Assembly (NCBI GenBank): GCA_023417935.1 | Contig: JAEZDY010000024.1 | Coordinates: 124,001-188,000 of the forward strand | DNA from: Bacteroidota bacterium | Lineage (GTDB): Bacteria; Bacteroidota; Bacteroidia; Bacteroidales; Lentimicrobiaceae | Direction of reading: 5' to 3' | Length of the DNA stretch: 64,000 nt | Part shown: positions 53,181 through 62,441 of the stretch, in pieces | Numbering within the stretch: position 1 is the first letter of the stretch | How the letters are laid out: every line of letters starts with the position of its first letter | Program-made: the position numbers and the translations under genes | The notes under the pieces: model-generated | Told to the model about the DNA's origin: nothing | Databases searched by the model: none | What the model saw: the letters and a program-made list of their open reading frames with translations, nothing else

Positions 53181-53855
53181 ATGGAAGCAAAAAAGTCACC
53201 CAAGGCTGAACTTGAAACCAAGAAAGCCTATTTCACACACATCGGATTGATCATATCCTTAACAATGATGCTGATCATTTTTGGGTGGAAAACATACGAT
53301 CTTAAGCAAATCGAAATACCCACTCCACCGCCATCAACTGAAACCGGTATTATTGACATACCAACTATTCCAAAGAAATTACCACCACCACCAATGCCTA
53401 CCACTACTTTGCTAAATCCTGTTGATAATAAGCAAGAGAATGTACAAGATGTTAAAGTGGATGTTGGTATAACTCCTGATACCCGTATTGATATAATTGT
53501 TACACCCCCTCCTCCTCCTGAGGAAAAACAGGTTATTGAAGAAATTATCATTGTACCTGATGTTGCTCCCTGTTTCCCCGGTGGGATGGAGAATATGTAC
53601 AAGTTTCTGGCTGAGAACCTGAAATACCCTTCAATAGCCAGGGAGGCTAATATAACCGGAAAGGTTCATATCTCCTTTGTTGTTGAAAAGGATGGCAGAA
53701 TAACTGATGTTCGTGTCTTGAGAGGTATTGGTGGTGGATGTGATGAGGAAGCTGCCAGAGTAATAAGCTCGATGCCTCGATGGACACCCGGCTGGCATAA
53801 AGGTATTCCGGTAAGGTCACTATTTAACATGCCTGTTAAATTCGTTCTCAATTGA
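53181..53855 (+). CDS. TonB family energy transducer (second of two)
   Basis: A 224-residue paralogue of the preceding gene. I start at ATG 53181 because the N-terminus then aligns with the first copy (MEAKKSPKAELETKKAYF versus MEAKKTPKADLESKRTFF); the frame extends to TTG 53136 but the added residues have no counterpart. Layout: short cytoplasmic stub, one membrane helix, Pro-rich linker with PPPMPTT and PPPPPEEK, and a TonB C-terminal domain with CFPGGMENMYKFLAENLKYP, VRVLRGIGGGCDEEAARVI and a terminal FNMPVKFVLN. The linkers differ strongly between copies while the ends are conserved, which suggests a duplication followed by divergence and perhaps different partners. Confidence 0.9.
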   Translation: MEAKKSPKAELETKKAYFTHIGLIISLTMMLIIFGWKTYDLKQIEIPTPPPSTETGIIDIPTIPKKLPPPPMPTTTLLNPVDNKQENVQDVKVDVGITPDTRIDIIVTPPPPPEEKQVIEEIIIVPDVAPCFPGGMENMYKFLAENLKYPSIAREANITGKVHISFVVEKDGRITDVRVLRGIGGGCDEEAARVISSMPRWTPGWHKGIPVRSLFNMPVKFVLN

Positions 53856-53991
53856 TTAATTGTCTGCGGATAATTTCATCAAATTTGAGAAATTTTATTA
53901 AAACCTGTCACTCAACTAACTGTTACTAAGGTGTTAACGAATGTTTTGCCAAAATAAGTTAAAATTTTCTAGCTTTAGAGCTCAAAAAAGT

Positions 53992-53999
53992 TATTTTTG
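53992..53999 (+). promoter_or_regulatory. -7 promoter element for the LysM transglycosylase
   Basis: TATTTTTG is an exact TAnnTTTG match 49 bases before the ATG at 54048. Confidence 0.45.
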
Positions 54000-54047
54000 C
54001 AAATAACACAGTTGCAACCGGGTAGCAACTCCATGAAAATCTAAACG

Positions 54048-55856
54048 ATGAAAAAAAATCTCTTTTTGCCCCTAATGGGTTTTTTGTTATTCATTCCTTT
54101 TTTAACATCTTTTGGACAGGGGAAACAATTAATTGATACTGCTAACAAGGACTTTGATTTCATAAAAGACGATTTCATTGCAGCCTCGCTGGATAGTTTG
54201 GCCAATCTTAAGTACTTTGATGGTTATGAATGCGCATCCGAAAAAGAGTTGCAAAACGTTTTTGGTTTTTCACAAGGATTTGTTCCAGTATATTCTGATT
54301 CCGTTTATTATCAGCGCTTGTTAAAGCTAGATGCAACTACACCCATTAATTTAACTTATAACCAATACGTTAAAGATTATATAGAACTCTATGCTGTAAA
54401 GAAACGCGAACTTACACAAAGAGTGATGGGCTTAGCTCAGATATATTTTCCAATGTTTGAAGAGCACCTTGATAAGTTCAATATGCCGCTTGAATTGAAA
54501 TACCTTGCTATTGTTGAATCTGCACTTAATCCAGAAGCCCGGTCAAGGGTTGGAGCAACAGGCTTATGGCAGTTCATGTATGGCACTGGTAAAATGTACA
54601 ATCTAAAGGTAACCTCTTTTGTTGATGACAGGCGTGACCCTATTCGTTCTACCATTGCTGCTTGTGAACACATGAATGATTTATACAAGATGTACAAAGA
54701 TTGGCTGCTTGTGCTCGCTGCTTATAATTCAGGTCCAGGCAATGTAAATAAGGCCATACGGCGTTCAGGCGGAAAGATGGATTTCTGGCAAATAAGGCCC
54801 TTTCTTCCTATGGAAACCAGAGGTTATGTTCCGGCCTTCATAGCTGTTTCTTATGTTATGACTTATGCTGCTGAGCATAACCTACGTCCAATCACCCCAC
54901 GGATTCATCATTATGAAATAGATACAGTTACTGTTAATGACCTGCTCACTTTTGCTCAAATATCGGAGTTCATCCATGTGCCTATGGAAGAGCTGCAATT
55001 TTTAAATCCATCGTTTAAAGCAGGTGTAATACCTGCAGTTCAAGGAAATCCTTATGTACTAAGGTTACCTAAAAAATATATCCCGGCATTTGTTAATAAC
55101 GAAGCCCAGTTATATGCAATGAGAGCTCAAAAAAGAGCTGAGCATGAACAACTGGTCACTATGATGAAAACTGTTACTGGTGCTGAATACCACAAAGTAA
55201 AAAGAGGTGAAAACCTGGGGCTAATCTCTCAGAAATATAGGTGCAGTGTTAACGATTTGAAAAAATGGAATAAGCTTCGTTCAACAAAATTAGCAATTGG
55301 TCAGCGATTAATAGTTAGGCCTGAAACAGTTGTAGAACAACAATTTGCATCGGCTACAAAGACGAATAAGGATATTTCAAAACCAATAGAAAAAGAGAAA
55401 GTTGAAAATGAAACGCTGGTTGAAGCTTCACCTCCAGTTGGTGATTTAAATACCTTGCAAGTCAAAACTGCCCCTTCGCATGAGAAAATTCATCATAAAG
55501 TAAAGAAGGGTGAAACTTTGAATAAAATTGCTTTAAACAATAATGTATCAGTTAATGATCTTAAGCAATGGAATAATCTCAATAGCACTGTAATTCAACC
55601 AGGACAACTATTGGTGGTTAACAAAAAGGAGATCTTAGAAAATCGTGAAGAGGTAGCTACTAATAATCAAACAACTACTAAGAAAAAGGCAAGTAGCGAG
55701 TTCATCTATTACACAATCCAACGAGGAGATACATTGTGGACAATAGCACAAAAACATGAAGGATGTTCAGTTGAAGAAATCAAAAAACTCAACAATATCC
55801 GCAATGAAAAATCCTTGAAACCAGGTCAGAAAATTAAGGTTGCCATAGTATCATAG
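54048..55856 (+). CDS. Lytic murein transglycosylase with LysM repeats (MltD-like)
   Basis: A 602-residue secreted protein with a signal peptide (1-~23, TSFGQ). The catalytic SLT domain (~115-260) holds the Glu in LAIVESALNPEARSRVGATG, followed by LWQFM and LAAYNSGPGNVNKA, the standard family blocks. Three LysM repeats occupy the C-terminal third: YHKVKRGENLGLISQKYRCS, HHKVKKGETLNKIALNNNVS and YYTIQRGDTLWTIAQKHEG; they bind glycan strands of peptidoglycan. The enzyme cuts the MurNAc-GlcNAc bond forming 1,6-anhydro ends and remodels the wall. DUF4837 and DUF2147 genes follow on the same strand with gaps of 78 and 39 bases. Confidence 0.94.
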   Translation: MKKNLFLPLMGFLLFIPFLTSFGQGKQLIDTANKDFDFIKDDFIAASLDSLANLKYFDGYECASEKELQNVFGFSQGFVPVYSDSVYYQRLLKLDATTPINLTYNQYVKDYIELYAVKKRELTQRVMGLAQIYFPMFEEHLDKFNMPLELKYLAIVESALNPEARSRVGATGLWQFMYGTGKMYNLKVTSFVDDRRDPIRSTIAACEHMNDLYKMYKDWLLVLAAYNSGPGNVNKAIRRSGGKMDFWQIRPFLPMETRGYVPAFIAVSYVMTYAAEHNLRPITPRIHHYEIDTVTVNDLLTFAQISEFIHVPMEELQFLNPSFKAGVIPAVQGNPYVLRLPKKYIPAFVNNEAQLYAMRAQKRAEHEQLVTMMKTVTGAEYHKVKRGENLGLISQKYRCSVNDLKKWNKLRSTKLAIGQRLIVRPETVVEQQFASATKTNKDISKPIEKEKVENETLVEASPPVGDLNTLQVKTAPSHEKIHHKVKKGETLNKIALNNNVSVNDLKQWNNLNSTVIQPGQLLVVNKKEILENREEVATNNQTTTKKKASSEFIYYTIQRGDTLWTIAQKHEGCSVEEIKKLNNIRNEKSLKPGQKIKVAIVS

Positions 55857-55934
55857 TTAGTAGAATGCCATTACAATCTGTGGTTACTATAAATAACCCG
55901 GTGTTTCGTTCAACAATATATTTAACACAGTATT

Positions 55935-56936
55935 ATGCAGATCATCAGAAGCATTTTAGCAATTGCGCTGGTATTTATCTCAGTACTAAGCTTTTATTCA
56001 TGCAATTCCGACCAGTCAACTAAAGCATCTTCAACCGGAAGTCCAAATGAAATAATAGTGGTTGCTGAAGATAATCTATGGAAAACTTCACTTGGCGATA
56101 GTATAATTAGTTTTTTTGGCAGCACGCGAACTGGTTTGCCGCAGGATGAACCCCTTTACAAAGTTGTACAGATCAAACTTAGTGAATTCAACCGCCTTTT
56201 TGAGACACATCGCAATGTTCTTGCCATTTCTATTGACAGCTCTTTAAATGAGCCAAAGACTGAGATGGTTCAGAACGTATGGTCAGCTCCGCAGAGAGTA
56301 GTGAAAATAGCTGCCCCAAGCATTGAACTGCTAAAGAGCGCTTTTAATGAAAATAAGAGGGAAATCTTCAACTTATTTGAGAATGCTGAAATACAAAGAC
56401 AACAGTCTCTTTATTCCAAAACACTCAATATAAAGGCTGGTGAAACTGTAACCAATAAGTTCAACCTGAAAATGGCCATTCCTGCCGACTTTTTCGTAGC
56501 TGTTGATAAGGATAATTTCTTATGGTTGCGTAAAGAAACTAACGTCATTAGTCAGGGTATTTTAATATACAGATATCCATATACTGACACTGCCTCGTTT
56601 AATCCCCGGAAAATATTATCAGTCAGGAACCAGTTTACGCGCCTTTATGTTCCGGGGCCTTCTGACAGTTCATTTATGGTCGTTGCTGAAAACTACGTAA
56701 CACCCGTTGACCGTCTTCTAACCTTAAAAAAGGAGCATGCTGTTGAAATAAGGGGGCTATGGGAGGTCGAGAAAGATTTTATGGGAGGCCCATTCATTAA
56801 TTATACCCTTGTTGATCAGAAAAATAATATGGTCGTCGCCCTTGATGGTTATGTTTACGCGCCTAATCAAAATAAAGCTGACTTACTAAGGCAGGTGCAA
56901 TCAATACTTTTAACCTTTGAATTTGTTGATAAATAA
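55935..56936 (+). CDS. DUF4837 family lipoprotein
   Basis: A 333-residue protein with a lipoprotein signal ending at Cys23 (LSFYSCNSD). The opening GSPNEIIVVAEDNLWKTSLG and the later GLWEVEKDFMGGPFINYTLVD followed by VVALDGYVYAP resemble the DUF4837 family, a Bacteroidota group of unknown function. No catalytic motif is visible. Position between a murein transglycosylase and a DUF2147 protein suggests an envelope role, but that is guilt by association only. Confidence 0.75.
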   Translation: MQIIRSILAIALVFISVLSFYSCNSDQSTKASSTGSPNEIIVVAEDNLWKTSLGDSIISFFGSTRTGLPQDEPLYKVVQIKLSEFNRLFETHRNVLAISIDSSLNEPKTEMVQNVWSAPQRVVKIAAPSIELLKSAFNENKREIFNLFENAEIQRQQSLYSKTLNIKAGETVTNKFNLKMAIPADFFVAVDKDNFLWLRKETNVISQGILIYRYPYTDTASFNPRKILSVRNQFTRLYVPGPSDSSFMVVAENYVTPVDRLLTLKKEHAVEIRGLWEVEKDFMGGPFINYTLVDQKNNMVVALDGYVYAPNQNKADLLRQVQSILLTFEFVDK

Positions 56937-56975
56937 TAATTCCCTGTAATTAACAAAATTTTGAAAACCTGAACT

Positions 56976-57452
56976 ATGATAAAGAACATTGCAAGTATCT
57001 TACTAATCACCCTTTTGTGGGCTCCTTCACTTTCAGCGCAAAAAAATGCAAAAGCTGATAAACTAATAGGAACGTATGAGGCCATCAGTGACGACACTGA
57101 CAATGTTTCGCATATCAAAATCTATAAAGGTTCAAATAATAAGTATTATGGAGAAATAGTTTGGCTGAAAAAAGATAAATACCCTGATGGTAGAGAAAAG
57201 GTTGACATGCAAAACCCTGATGAAAAACTCAGAAAACGTAAGCTAATCGGCTTAAAGTTACTAAGTGATTTCGTTTATGATCCTTCAGAGGACGAATGGA
57301 GCAAAGGGACTATATACAATCCTGCTTCAGGAAAGACTTATAATGCATTTATCAAATTCGCCGGACCCGACAAGCTCCATATCAGAGGATATATAGGTGC
57401 TGCCTGGATGGGTTTAGGTAAAACAGTTTACTGGACGCGCATCAAAGGTTAA
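56976..57452 (+). CDS. DUF2147 family secreted protein
   Basis: A 158-residue protein with a signal peptide (1-21, SLSAQ) and a compact DUF2147 domain: GEIVWLKKDKYPDG, DMQNPDEKLRKRKLIGL, WSKGTIYNPASGKTY and LHIRGYIGAAWMGLGKTVYW. The family adopts a small lipocalin-like barrel in structures I recall, and its ligand is unknown. The gene lies 39 bases after the DUF4837 gene and probably shares its transcript. Confidence 0.88.
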   Translation: MIKNIASILLITLLWAPSLSAQKNAKADKLIGTYEAISDDTDNVSHIKIYKGSNNKYYGEIVWLKKDKYPDGREKVDMQNPDEKLRKRKLIGLKLLSDFVYDPSEDEWSKGTIYNPASGKTYNAFIKFAGPDKLHIRGYIGAAWMGLGKTVYWTRIKG

Positions 57453-57753
57453 AAACCAGGATTACCTATATACTGGAGTGCGCCTGTACATTGACTTTCG
57501 TTAATAAATGTTATAAACGGTTCATATCTCAGGATATTATCATATCTTTGCAGGCTCGTTCTGAAGCAGAGTTCTGTATTCAAACAAATCCATACAAAGT
57601 GTGTTTAGCTTGTGTTATTCACTTTTGAGATTAATACCCGGTACTTAATACAACAATGATTGAGTTATATACCAGGTAAGAATAGAAAATAAAGATCCAG
57701 GGTTTGCTAATTATCTTTCAACCAGGATCAAGTTATTAACTAAATTCGAAAGA
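57453..57753. other. Long gap before the MltF gene, possible long 5' leader
   Basis: This 301-base stretch has no gene I can support. TATCTTTG at 57543-57550 matches the TAnnTTTG promoter consensus, yet the next start codon is 204 bases further on. Either the MltF message has a long leader or a short RNA is made here; no clear hairpin or riboswitch core was recognised. Confidence 0.4.
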
Positions 57754-59190
57754 ATGTACCATAGGCTTATTAATATTTTTTCTTCTACATTAATTTTAAT
57801 TTTTATACTCCTCATACCTGAATCATGTTCCTTCACCAGTGAACAACCGTTACTTAAAAGCGGAAGCACCGGTGGTTTGCTTAAAGATATCAAAAGCCGT
57901 GGAACCCTTGTTGCCCTCACCGATGATAATGCCTTCAACTACTTCAAATACGAAGAGGGAGCATACGGTTATCAGTATGAACTTCTAAAGATGTTTGCTG
58001 ATCATTTGGGTGTAACACTTGAAATAATTGTTGAACCCGATGTTTATAAGGCGCTGCAATATCTGCAACAAAGAAGGGTTGACATTATAGCAATGGAACT
58101 TCCTATGATCACTGATGGCAACTTTGAGATAACGTATACCACACCATTATATCATGATTATCAGGTACTTGTTCAGCGAAAAACCGATCGCTGGTCGAAA
58201 TCAAATGATAATAACCCTAACGACTATCATGTCAGAAACCTGGAAGAATTAAAAAATCGATCCATCTATTTGCCGGTTAATAAACAAGGACAATTCTATC
58301 TTTCTGATATACAACATGCAACTTCAAATGAAGTAGATATTATAGCTGAATCAGATGGCAGGGTGAGTGATTTTATTAAAGATGTATCATCAGGCGAAAT
58401 TGAATACAGTATTGCTTATGAACGAACTGCCAGGGCTTTAATGCTGTCATATAATAATATTGATGCGCATACACGTATAAGTCCTGAAATCGGAGTATCA
58501 TGGATCATACGCAAAGGTGCGGTTAACCTACTTGAGGTTGCAAATAACTGGATTGAAGATAGTAAATCAACTAAGCAGTTTGCTAACCTTCAAAACAAGT
58601 ATTTCAAAAATCCTCGCTGGGTGAGCATTGCACTTGGTTTGCCGGTTCCAAAGAAAGCAATTTCTGATTATGACAACATCATCAAGGAACATAGTACAAA
58701 AGTTGGATGGGATTGGCGATTAGTAGCAGCGTTAATATACCACGAATCAAAGTTCAGGCTTGATGCCACATCGCACGTGGGAGCTTTTGGTCTGATGCAA
58801 CTTATGCCTGCCACTGCCTCAAGGTTTGGCGTGCATAGCGGTTCTACTGCTAACGAACAAATTGCAGCTGGTATCAGGTTGTTAAGCGACCTTGATAAGA
58901 GGTTCAGCTCTCTTGTACCCGACAAAAATGAACGTAAGAAATTTGTCCTGGCTGCATACAATATCGGCCTTGCCCATATTCTCGACGCAAGGAATCTTGC
59001 TGAAAAGTACGGAAAAGACCCAACAGTATGGAGTGACAATGTTGAATACTTCCTTTTAGCTAAATCTCAACCACAATATTACAATGATTCAATCGTGAAA
59101 TATGGTAAGATCAGTGGTAAGGAAACTCATCGTTTTGTGCTCAATGTTATGGATAAATATGAGCAGTATAAGACTCTTGCACTTAAATAG
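57754..59190 (+). CDS. mltF: Membrane-bound lytic murein transglycosylase F
   Basis: A 478-residue protein combining a periplasmic solute-binding-protein-like domain (~45-290: GTLVALTDDNAFNYFKYEEG, YGYQYELLKMFADHLGVTLE, VDIIAMELPMI, ARISPEIGVSW-type end) and a C-terminal SLT domain (~305-440) with catalytic Glu in LIYHESKFRLDATSHVGAFG, LMQLMPATASRFG and VLAAYNIGLAHILDA. The first segment is a hydrophobic signal with Cys25 (PESCSFT), so lipidation is likely. MltF trims peptidoglycan and its sensor-like domain controls activity in other bacteria. It is the second transglycosylase of the window. Confidence 0.93.
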   Translation: MYHRLINIFSSTLILIFILLIPESCSFTSEQPLLKSGSTGGLLKDIKSRGTLVALTDDNAFNYFKYEEGAYGYQYELLKMFADHLGVTLEIIVEPDVYKALQYLQQRRVDIIAMELPMITDGNFEITYTTPLYHDYQVLVQRKTDRWSKSNDNNPNDYHVRNLEELKNRSIYLPVNKQGQFYLSDIQHATSNEVDIIAESDGRVSDFIKDVSSGEIEYSIAYERTARALMLSYNNIDAHTRISPEIGVSWIIRKGAVNLLEVANNWIEDSKSTKQFANLQNKYFKNPRWVSIALGLPVPKKAISDYDNIIKEHSTKVGWDWRLVAALIYHESKFRLDATSHVGAFGLMQLMPATASRFGVHSGSTANEQIAAGIRLLSDLDKRFSSLVPDKNERKKFVLAAYNIGLAHILDARNLAEKYGKDPTVWSDNVEYFLLAKSQPQYYNDSIVKYGKISGKETHRFVLNVMDKYEQYKTLALK

Positions 59191-59295
59191 CATTCTTTGT
59201 CCAAAGTCGTAGTGCATCAATAATCTCTAGGTACCTTAAATGTAAAAATCTATAGGAGCCCTTTTCATCAGCTCCTGATTAACAATTACCCTCGG

Positions 59296-60324
59296 TTACT
59301 TATTTTTGAGATCTCCATTAAGCTCGGGCTCCATTTGGCGGCATACAGTATTAATGGTCTCTTCAATTGGAGTATATTCAAATTCAAGGGCTTTAATAAG
59401 CTTAGCACTCGAATAGTTGTAGTTATTTTTTGATGTAGCTGCAGTTTCTTTAGTGATGAGCGGTTTGACCTTCATGATTCTTGTCCTCAACCACTCAAAT
59501 CTCCACACTGCTTCTAATAATAAATCGGGGATTTCAACATCAGGAAGTGGCTTATTAAAACCAGCTGCAATCATGCTAAAAATTTCCTTATAACTAAAGT
59601 TGCCAGCTGAAACCACAAACCGCTCATTCTGTATTTCACTTTCCATCAATTCTATCATTGCCCTTACTACGTCACGTACGTCAACAAAGCCATTTATGCC
59701 CCGGCCATAGAACTTTGAGATCTTATGTATGGTCTTAAACATCCGGGAGCTACCTTTTTCAGGGTGGCCATACCCTAATATTATAGCCGGGTTTACAATG
59801 ATAACGGGCAAACCCTCTGCACTGGCGCGCCATACCTCTCTCTCTGCCATGTACTTACTCTTTGAGTATCGCGAATTATAAGAAGTAGATCGCCATTCTG
59901 AATTCTCATCTATAATGTTTGAATCATCCGTTCTCCCTAGTGAAGCAATAGAACTTACATGGCACAGTTTATCAATACCAGCCTCGAGAGCAGCATTCAC
60001 CACATTCGCTGTTCCATCCACATTAATCTTCATCATGAGTTCAGTATCTCCCGGGTCAAAAGATACAATTGCAGCACAATGGTACACCTGTTTAATTCCC
60101 TGCATGGCATCGTGAAGTACAGTAACATCAAGTACATCACCTTCCACCCATTCCACCTGATTGATCAGCACTTCCGGATCACCACCCAAACTTTTAAAAA
60201 TAACCCTTGTTCTGTCAAGGCTCTTTTGGTTATAAAGCAATGCCCTGACTTTTCTGCCTTGCTTTAGTAGTGAAAACAGCAAATATGAACCGACTAATCC
60301 GGTTGCGCCAGTTATTAATATCAT
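59296..60324 (-). CDS. NAD-dependent epimerase/dehydratase (extended SDR)
   Basis: A 342-residue extended SDR. The nucleotide-binding motif is TGATGLVGSYL (5-15), followed by GDVLDVTVLHDAMQGIKQVYHCAAIVSF, NVDGTANVVNAALE, HVSSIASLG and the catalytic YSKSK (Tyr and Lys four apart). Later VNPAIILGYG and FVDVRDVVRAMIELM belong to the dihydroflavonol-reductase/3-beta-HSD-like subgroup, which reduces or oxidises hydroxyls on varied lipids and sugars. No substrate can be read. A -7 element sits five bases before the start codon, so the message would be nearly leaderless. Its terminator is not obvious; a weak hairpin near 59250-59277 may serve. Confidence 0.85.
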   Translation of the reverse strand: MILITGATGLVGSYLLFSLLKQGRKVRALLYNQKSLDRTRVIFKSLGGDPEVLINQVEWVEGDVLDVTVLHDAMQGIKQVYHCAAIVSFDPGDTELMMKINVDGTANVVNAALEAGIDKLCHVSSIASLGRTDDSNIIDENSEWRSTSYNSRYSKSKYMAEREVWRASAEGLPVIIVNPAIILGYGHPEKGSSRMFKTIHKISKFYGRGINGFVDVRDVVRAMIELMESEIQNERFVVSAGNFSYKEIFSMIAAGFNKPLPDVEIPDLLLEAVWRFEWLRTRIMKVKPLITKETAATSKNNYNYSSAKLIKALEFEYTPIEETINTVCRQMEPELNGDLKNK

Positions 60325-60328
60325 AGTA

Positions 60329-60336
60329 CAAATATA
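60329..60336 (-). promoter_or_regulatory. -7 promoter element for the epimerase gene
   Basis: TATATTTG on the minus strand is an exact TAnnTTTG match, five bases from the start codon at 60324. If functional, transcription would begin at or next to the ATG. Confidence 0.35.
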
Positions 60337-60420
60337 ATCAATAACAGCATGTCTTGAATAACCTAAACCTCATGTTCCGTGCTGTAAGCTTATGCAAGGC
60401 GCTGATTTGCTATTATTAAT

Positions 60421-60428
60421 TACCTTTG
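60421..60428 (+). promoter_or_regulatory. -7 promoter element for tyrS
   Basis: TACCTTTG is an exact TAnnTTTG match 38 bases before the ATG at 60466. A TTTG at 60406-60409 lies 11 bases upstream, too near for a standard -33 box. Confidence 0.45.
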
Positions 60429-60465
60429 CACCAAATTAAAAAATGAAGGAAACCTGTTAATCCGT

Positions 60466-61755
60466 ATGAATTTTATAGAAGAACTACGCTGGAGGGGAAT
60501 GATTCACGATGTTATGCCCGGCACCGAAGAAATGCTGAATAAAGAAATGGTTTCAGCTTACGTAGGCATTGATCCTACTGCCGATTCACTGCACATTGGG
60601 CATCTCGTTGGTATAATGATGCTTAAGCATCTGCAGTTATCCGGGCATAAGCCTATTGTTCTGATAGGGGGTGCTACTGGTATGATTGGTGATCCATCAG
60701 GCAAATCAGAAGAACGCAACCTTCTCGATGAACCTACTTTGCGTAAGAACCAGGAAGGACTTACCCGCCAAATTGCCCGACTGCTTGATTTTAATGAATC
60801 TCTTCCTAATAGTGCCGTTGCAGTCAATAATTACGACTGGATGAAGGATTTTTCCTTTTTACACTTCATTCGCGATATAGGCAAGCACATAACAGTTAAC
60901 TACATGATGGCGAAAGATTCAGTAAAAAAGCGTCTTACCGGTGAAACCGGCGATGGTATGTCGTTTACTGAATTTACATATCAGCTTGTACAAGGTTATG
61001 ATTTTCTCCACTTATATCAGCACTACAATTGTAAATTGCAAATGGGTGGTTCTGACCAATGGGGTAATATCACTACCGGTACTGAACTTGTTCGTCGCAA
61101 AGCAGGAGGTGAAGCCTATGCCTTAACTTGCCCGCTCATTACTAAAGCCGATGGAAGCAAGTTTGGTAAAACAGAATCAGGCAATATATGGTTAGATCCC
61201 GAAAAAACATCTCCTTATAAGTTCTATCAGTTCTGGCTTAACACTTCCGATGCTGATGCAGAAAAGTATATTAAAATCTTCACCTTATATGGGCATGAAG
61301 AGATCAATGGAATGATTAATGAGCATGCTCAAGCCCCTCACTTAAGGGTTCTGCAAAAGGCTCTTGCCAAAGATCTAACTGTTCGCATCCATTCTGAAGA
61401 CGACTTTAATTCAGCTGTTGAAGCATCCGAAATCCTTTTTGGGAAAGGTACCACTGAAACGTTGAAGAACCTTAGCGAAGATGTGCTATTGTCGGTTTTC
61501 GAAGGTGTTCCACAGTTTGAAATATCAGCTGCAAAACTGTCAGAAGGTATTAGTCTGATTGATCTGGTTGCCGATGTAACCACAGTATTTGCATCGAAAG
61601 GTGAAGCCCGGCGCATGTTAAAAGATGGTGGCATTCAGCTTAATAAAGAAAAAATGACTGATGATATTTCTGTTGGAATTAATCATCTGCTTAATGAAAG
61701 GTATCTTTTGGTTCAAAAAGGTAAAAAGAACTATTACCTGCTTGTAACCCGATGA
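60466..61755 (+). CDS. tyrS: Tyrosyl-tRNA synthetase
   Basis: A 429-residue class I synthetase that charges tRNA-Tyr. It has [14 protein letters not shown] (HIGH motif) with [17 protein letters not shown], the tyrosine-pocket blocks [17 protein letters not shown] and [15 protein letters not shown], and KFGKTESGN in the KMSKS position. The C-terminal ~70 residues form an S4-like RNA-binding domain ([17 protein letters not shown]). Size and order match bacterial TyrRS. purN follows on the same strand after 91 bases. Confidence 0.97.
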   Translation: MNFIEELRWRGMIHDVMPGTEEMLNKEMVSAYVGIDPTADSLHIGHLVGIMMLKHLQLSGHKPIVLIGGATGMIGDPSGKSEERNLLDEPTLRKNQEGLTRQIARLLDFNESLPNSAVAVNNYDWMKDFSFLHFIRDIGKHITVNYMMAKDSVKKRLTGETGDGMSFTEFTYQLVQGYDFLHLYQHYNCKLQMGGSDQWGNITTGTELVRRKAGGEAYALTCPLITKADGSKFGKTESGNIWLDPEKTSPYKFYQFWLNTSDADAEKYIKIFTLYGHEEINGMINEHAQAPHLRVLQKALAKDLTVRIHSEDDFNSAVEASEILFGKGTTETLKNLSEDVLLSVFEGVPQFEISAAKLSEGISLIDLVADVTTVFASKGEARRMLKDGGIQLNKEKMTDDISVGINHLLNERYLLVQKGKKNYYLLVTR

Positions 61756-61846
61756 ACTACCAATTAGTATGACATTGCACACATGTGATAACAGAGGCAG
61801 AAATATCCCTGGGAGTATCCACATTATTAACAGCATCCTGTAACCC

Positions 61847-62428
61847 ATGAAACAAATAGCGGTTTTTGCATCCGGAAATGGTTCAAATGCCCAGCGTTTG
61901 GCTGAATACTTTGATCAAACAAACCATGCCAAAGTAACAGCTATTTACTGTAATAATCCTAAGGCCTTTGTCATACAACGGGCTGAATCTCTTAATATCC
62001 CCCTTGTTCTTTTCAACCGCGAGCAGCTATGTAATGATGACAGTTTTGTACTAAACGACCTTAAAAGTCGTAATATCAACCTCATCGTGCTCGCAGGCTT
62101 CTTATGGTTGATGCCTCAAACTATCATCAAAGCTTACCAGGGTAGAATAATCAACATCCATCCTGCCCTTCTTCCACTCTATGGTGGTAAAGGTATGTAT
62201 GGTTCTAAGGTTCATGAAAGTGTGATCAGTAATGGCGACAGACAATCTGGTATCACTATCCATCTTGTTGATGAAGTTTATGATAACGGTGAAGTGCTTT
62301 TTCAGGCCACCTGCCCGGTTACTCCTGCTGATACGCCTGATTCACTGGCTCATAAGATCCATGAACTTGAATACAAGTACTTTCCTGAAGTAGTAGATGA
62401 TTATCTTTCAGGACCTTTATACAAGTAA
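61847..62428 (+). CDS. purN: Phosphoribosylglycinamide formyltransferase
   Basis: A 193-residue enzyme of purine biosynthesis that transfers the formyl group of 10-formyl-THF to GAR. Visible are VFASGNGSNAQRLAEYF (phosphate loop), LVLAGFLWLMPQ, the active-site Asn and His in INIHPALLPLYGGKGMYG, and the Asp in HLVDEVYDNGEVLFQ. Length and order match PurN closely. It converges with etfA, 13 bases away. Confidence 0.96.
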   Translation: MKQIAVFASGNGSNAQRLAEYFDQTNHAKVTAIYCNNPKAFVIQRAESLNIPLVLFNREQLCNDDSFVLNDLKSRNINLIVLAGFLWLMPQTIIKAYQGRIINIHPALLPLYGGKGMYGSKVHESVISNGDRQSGITIHLVDEVYDNGEVLFQATCPVTPADTPDSLAHKIHELEYKYFPEVVDDYLSGPLYK

Positions 62429-62441
62429 GAAATAAATTCCT

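Noticed and set aside
59250..59277. Hairpin AGGAGC/GCTCCT as a terminator between MltF and the epimerase
   Set aside because: Six-base arms, a long loop and no T-tract make it too weak to list as a feature.
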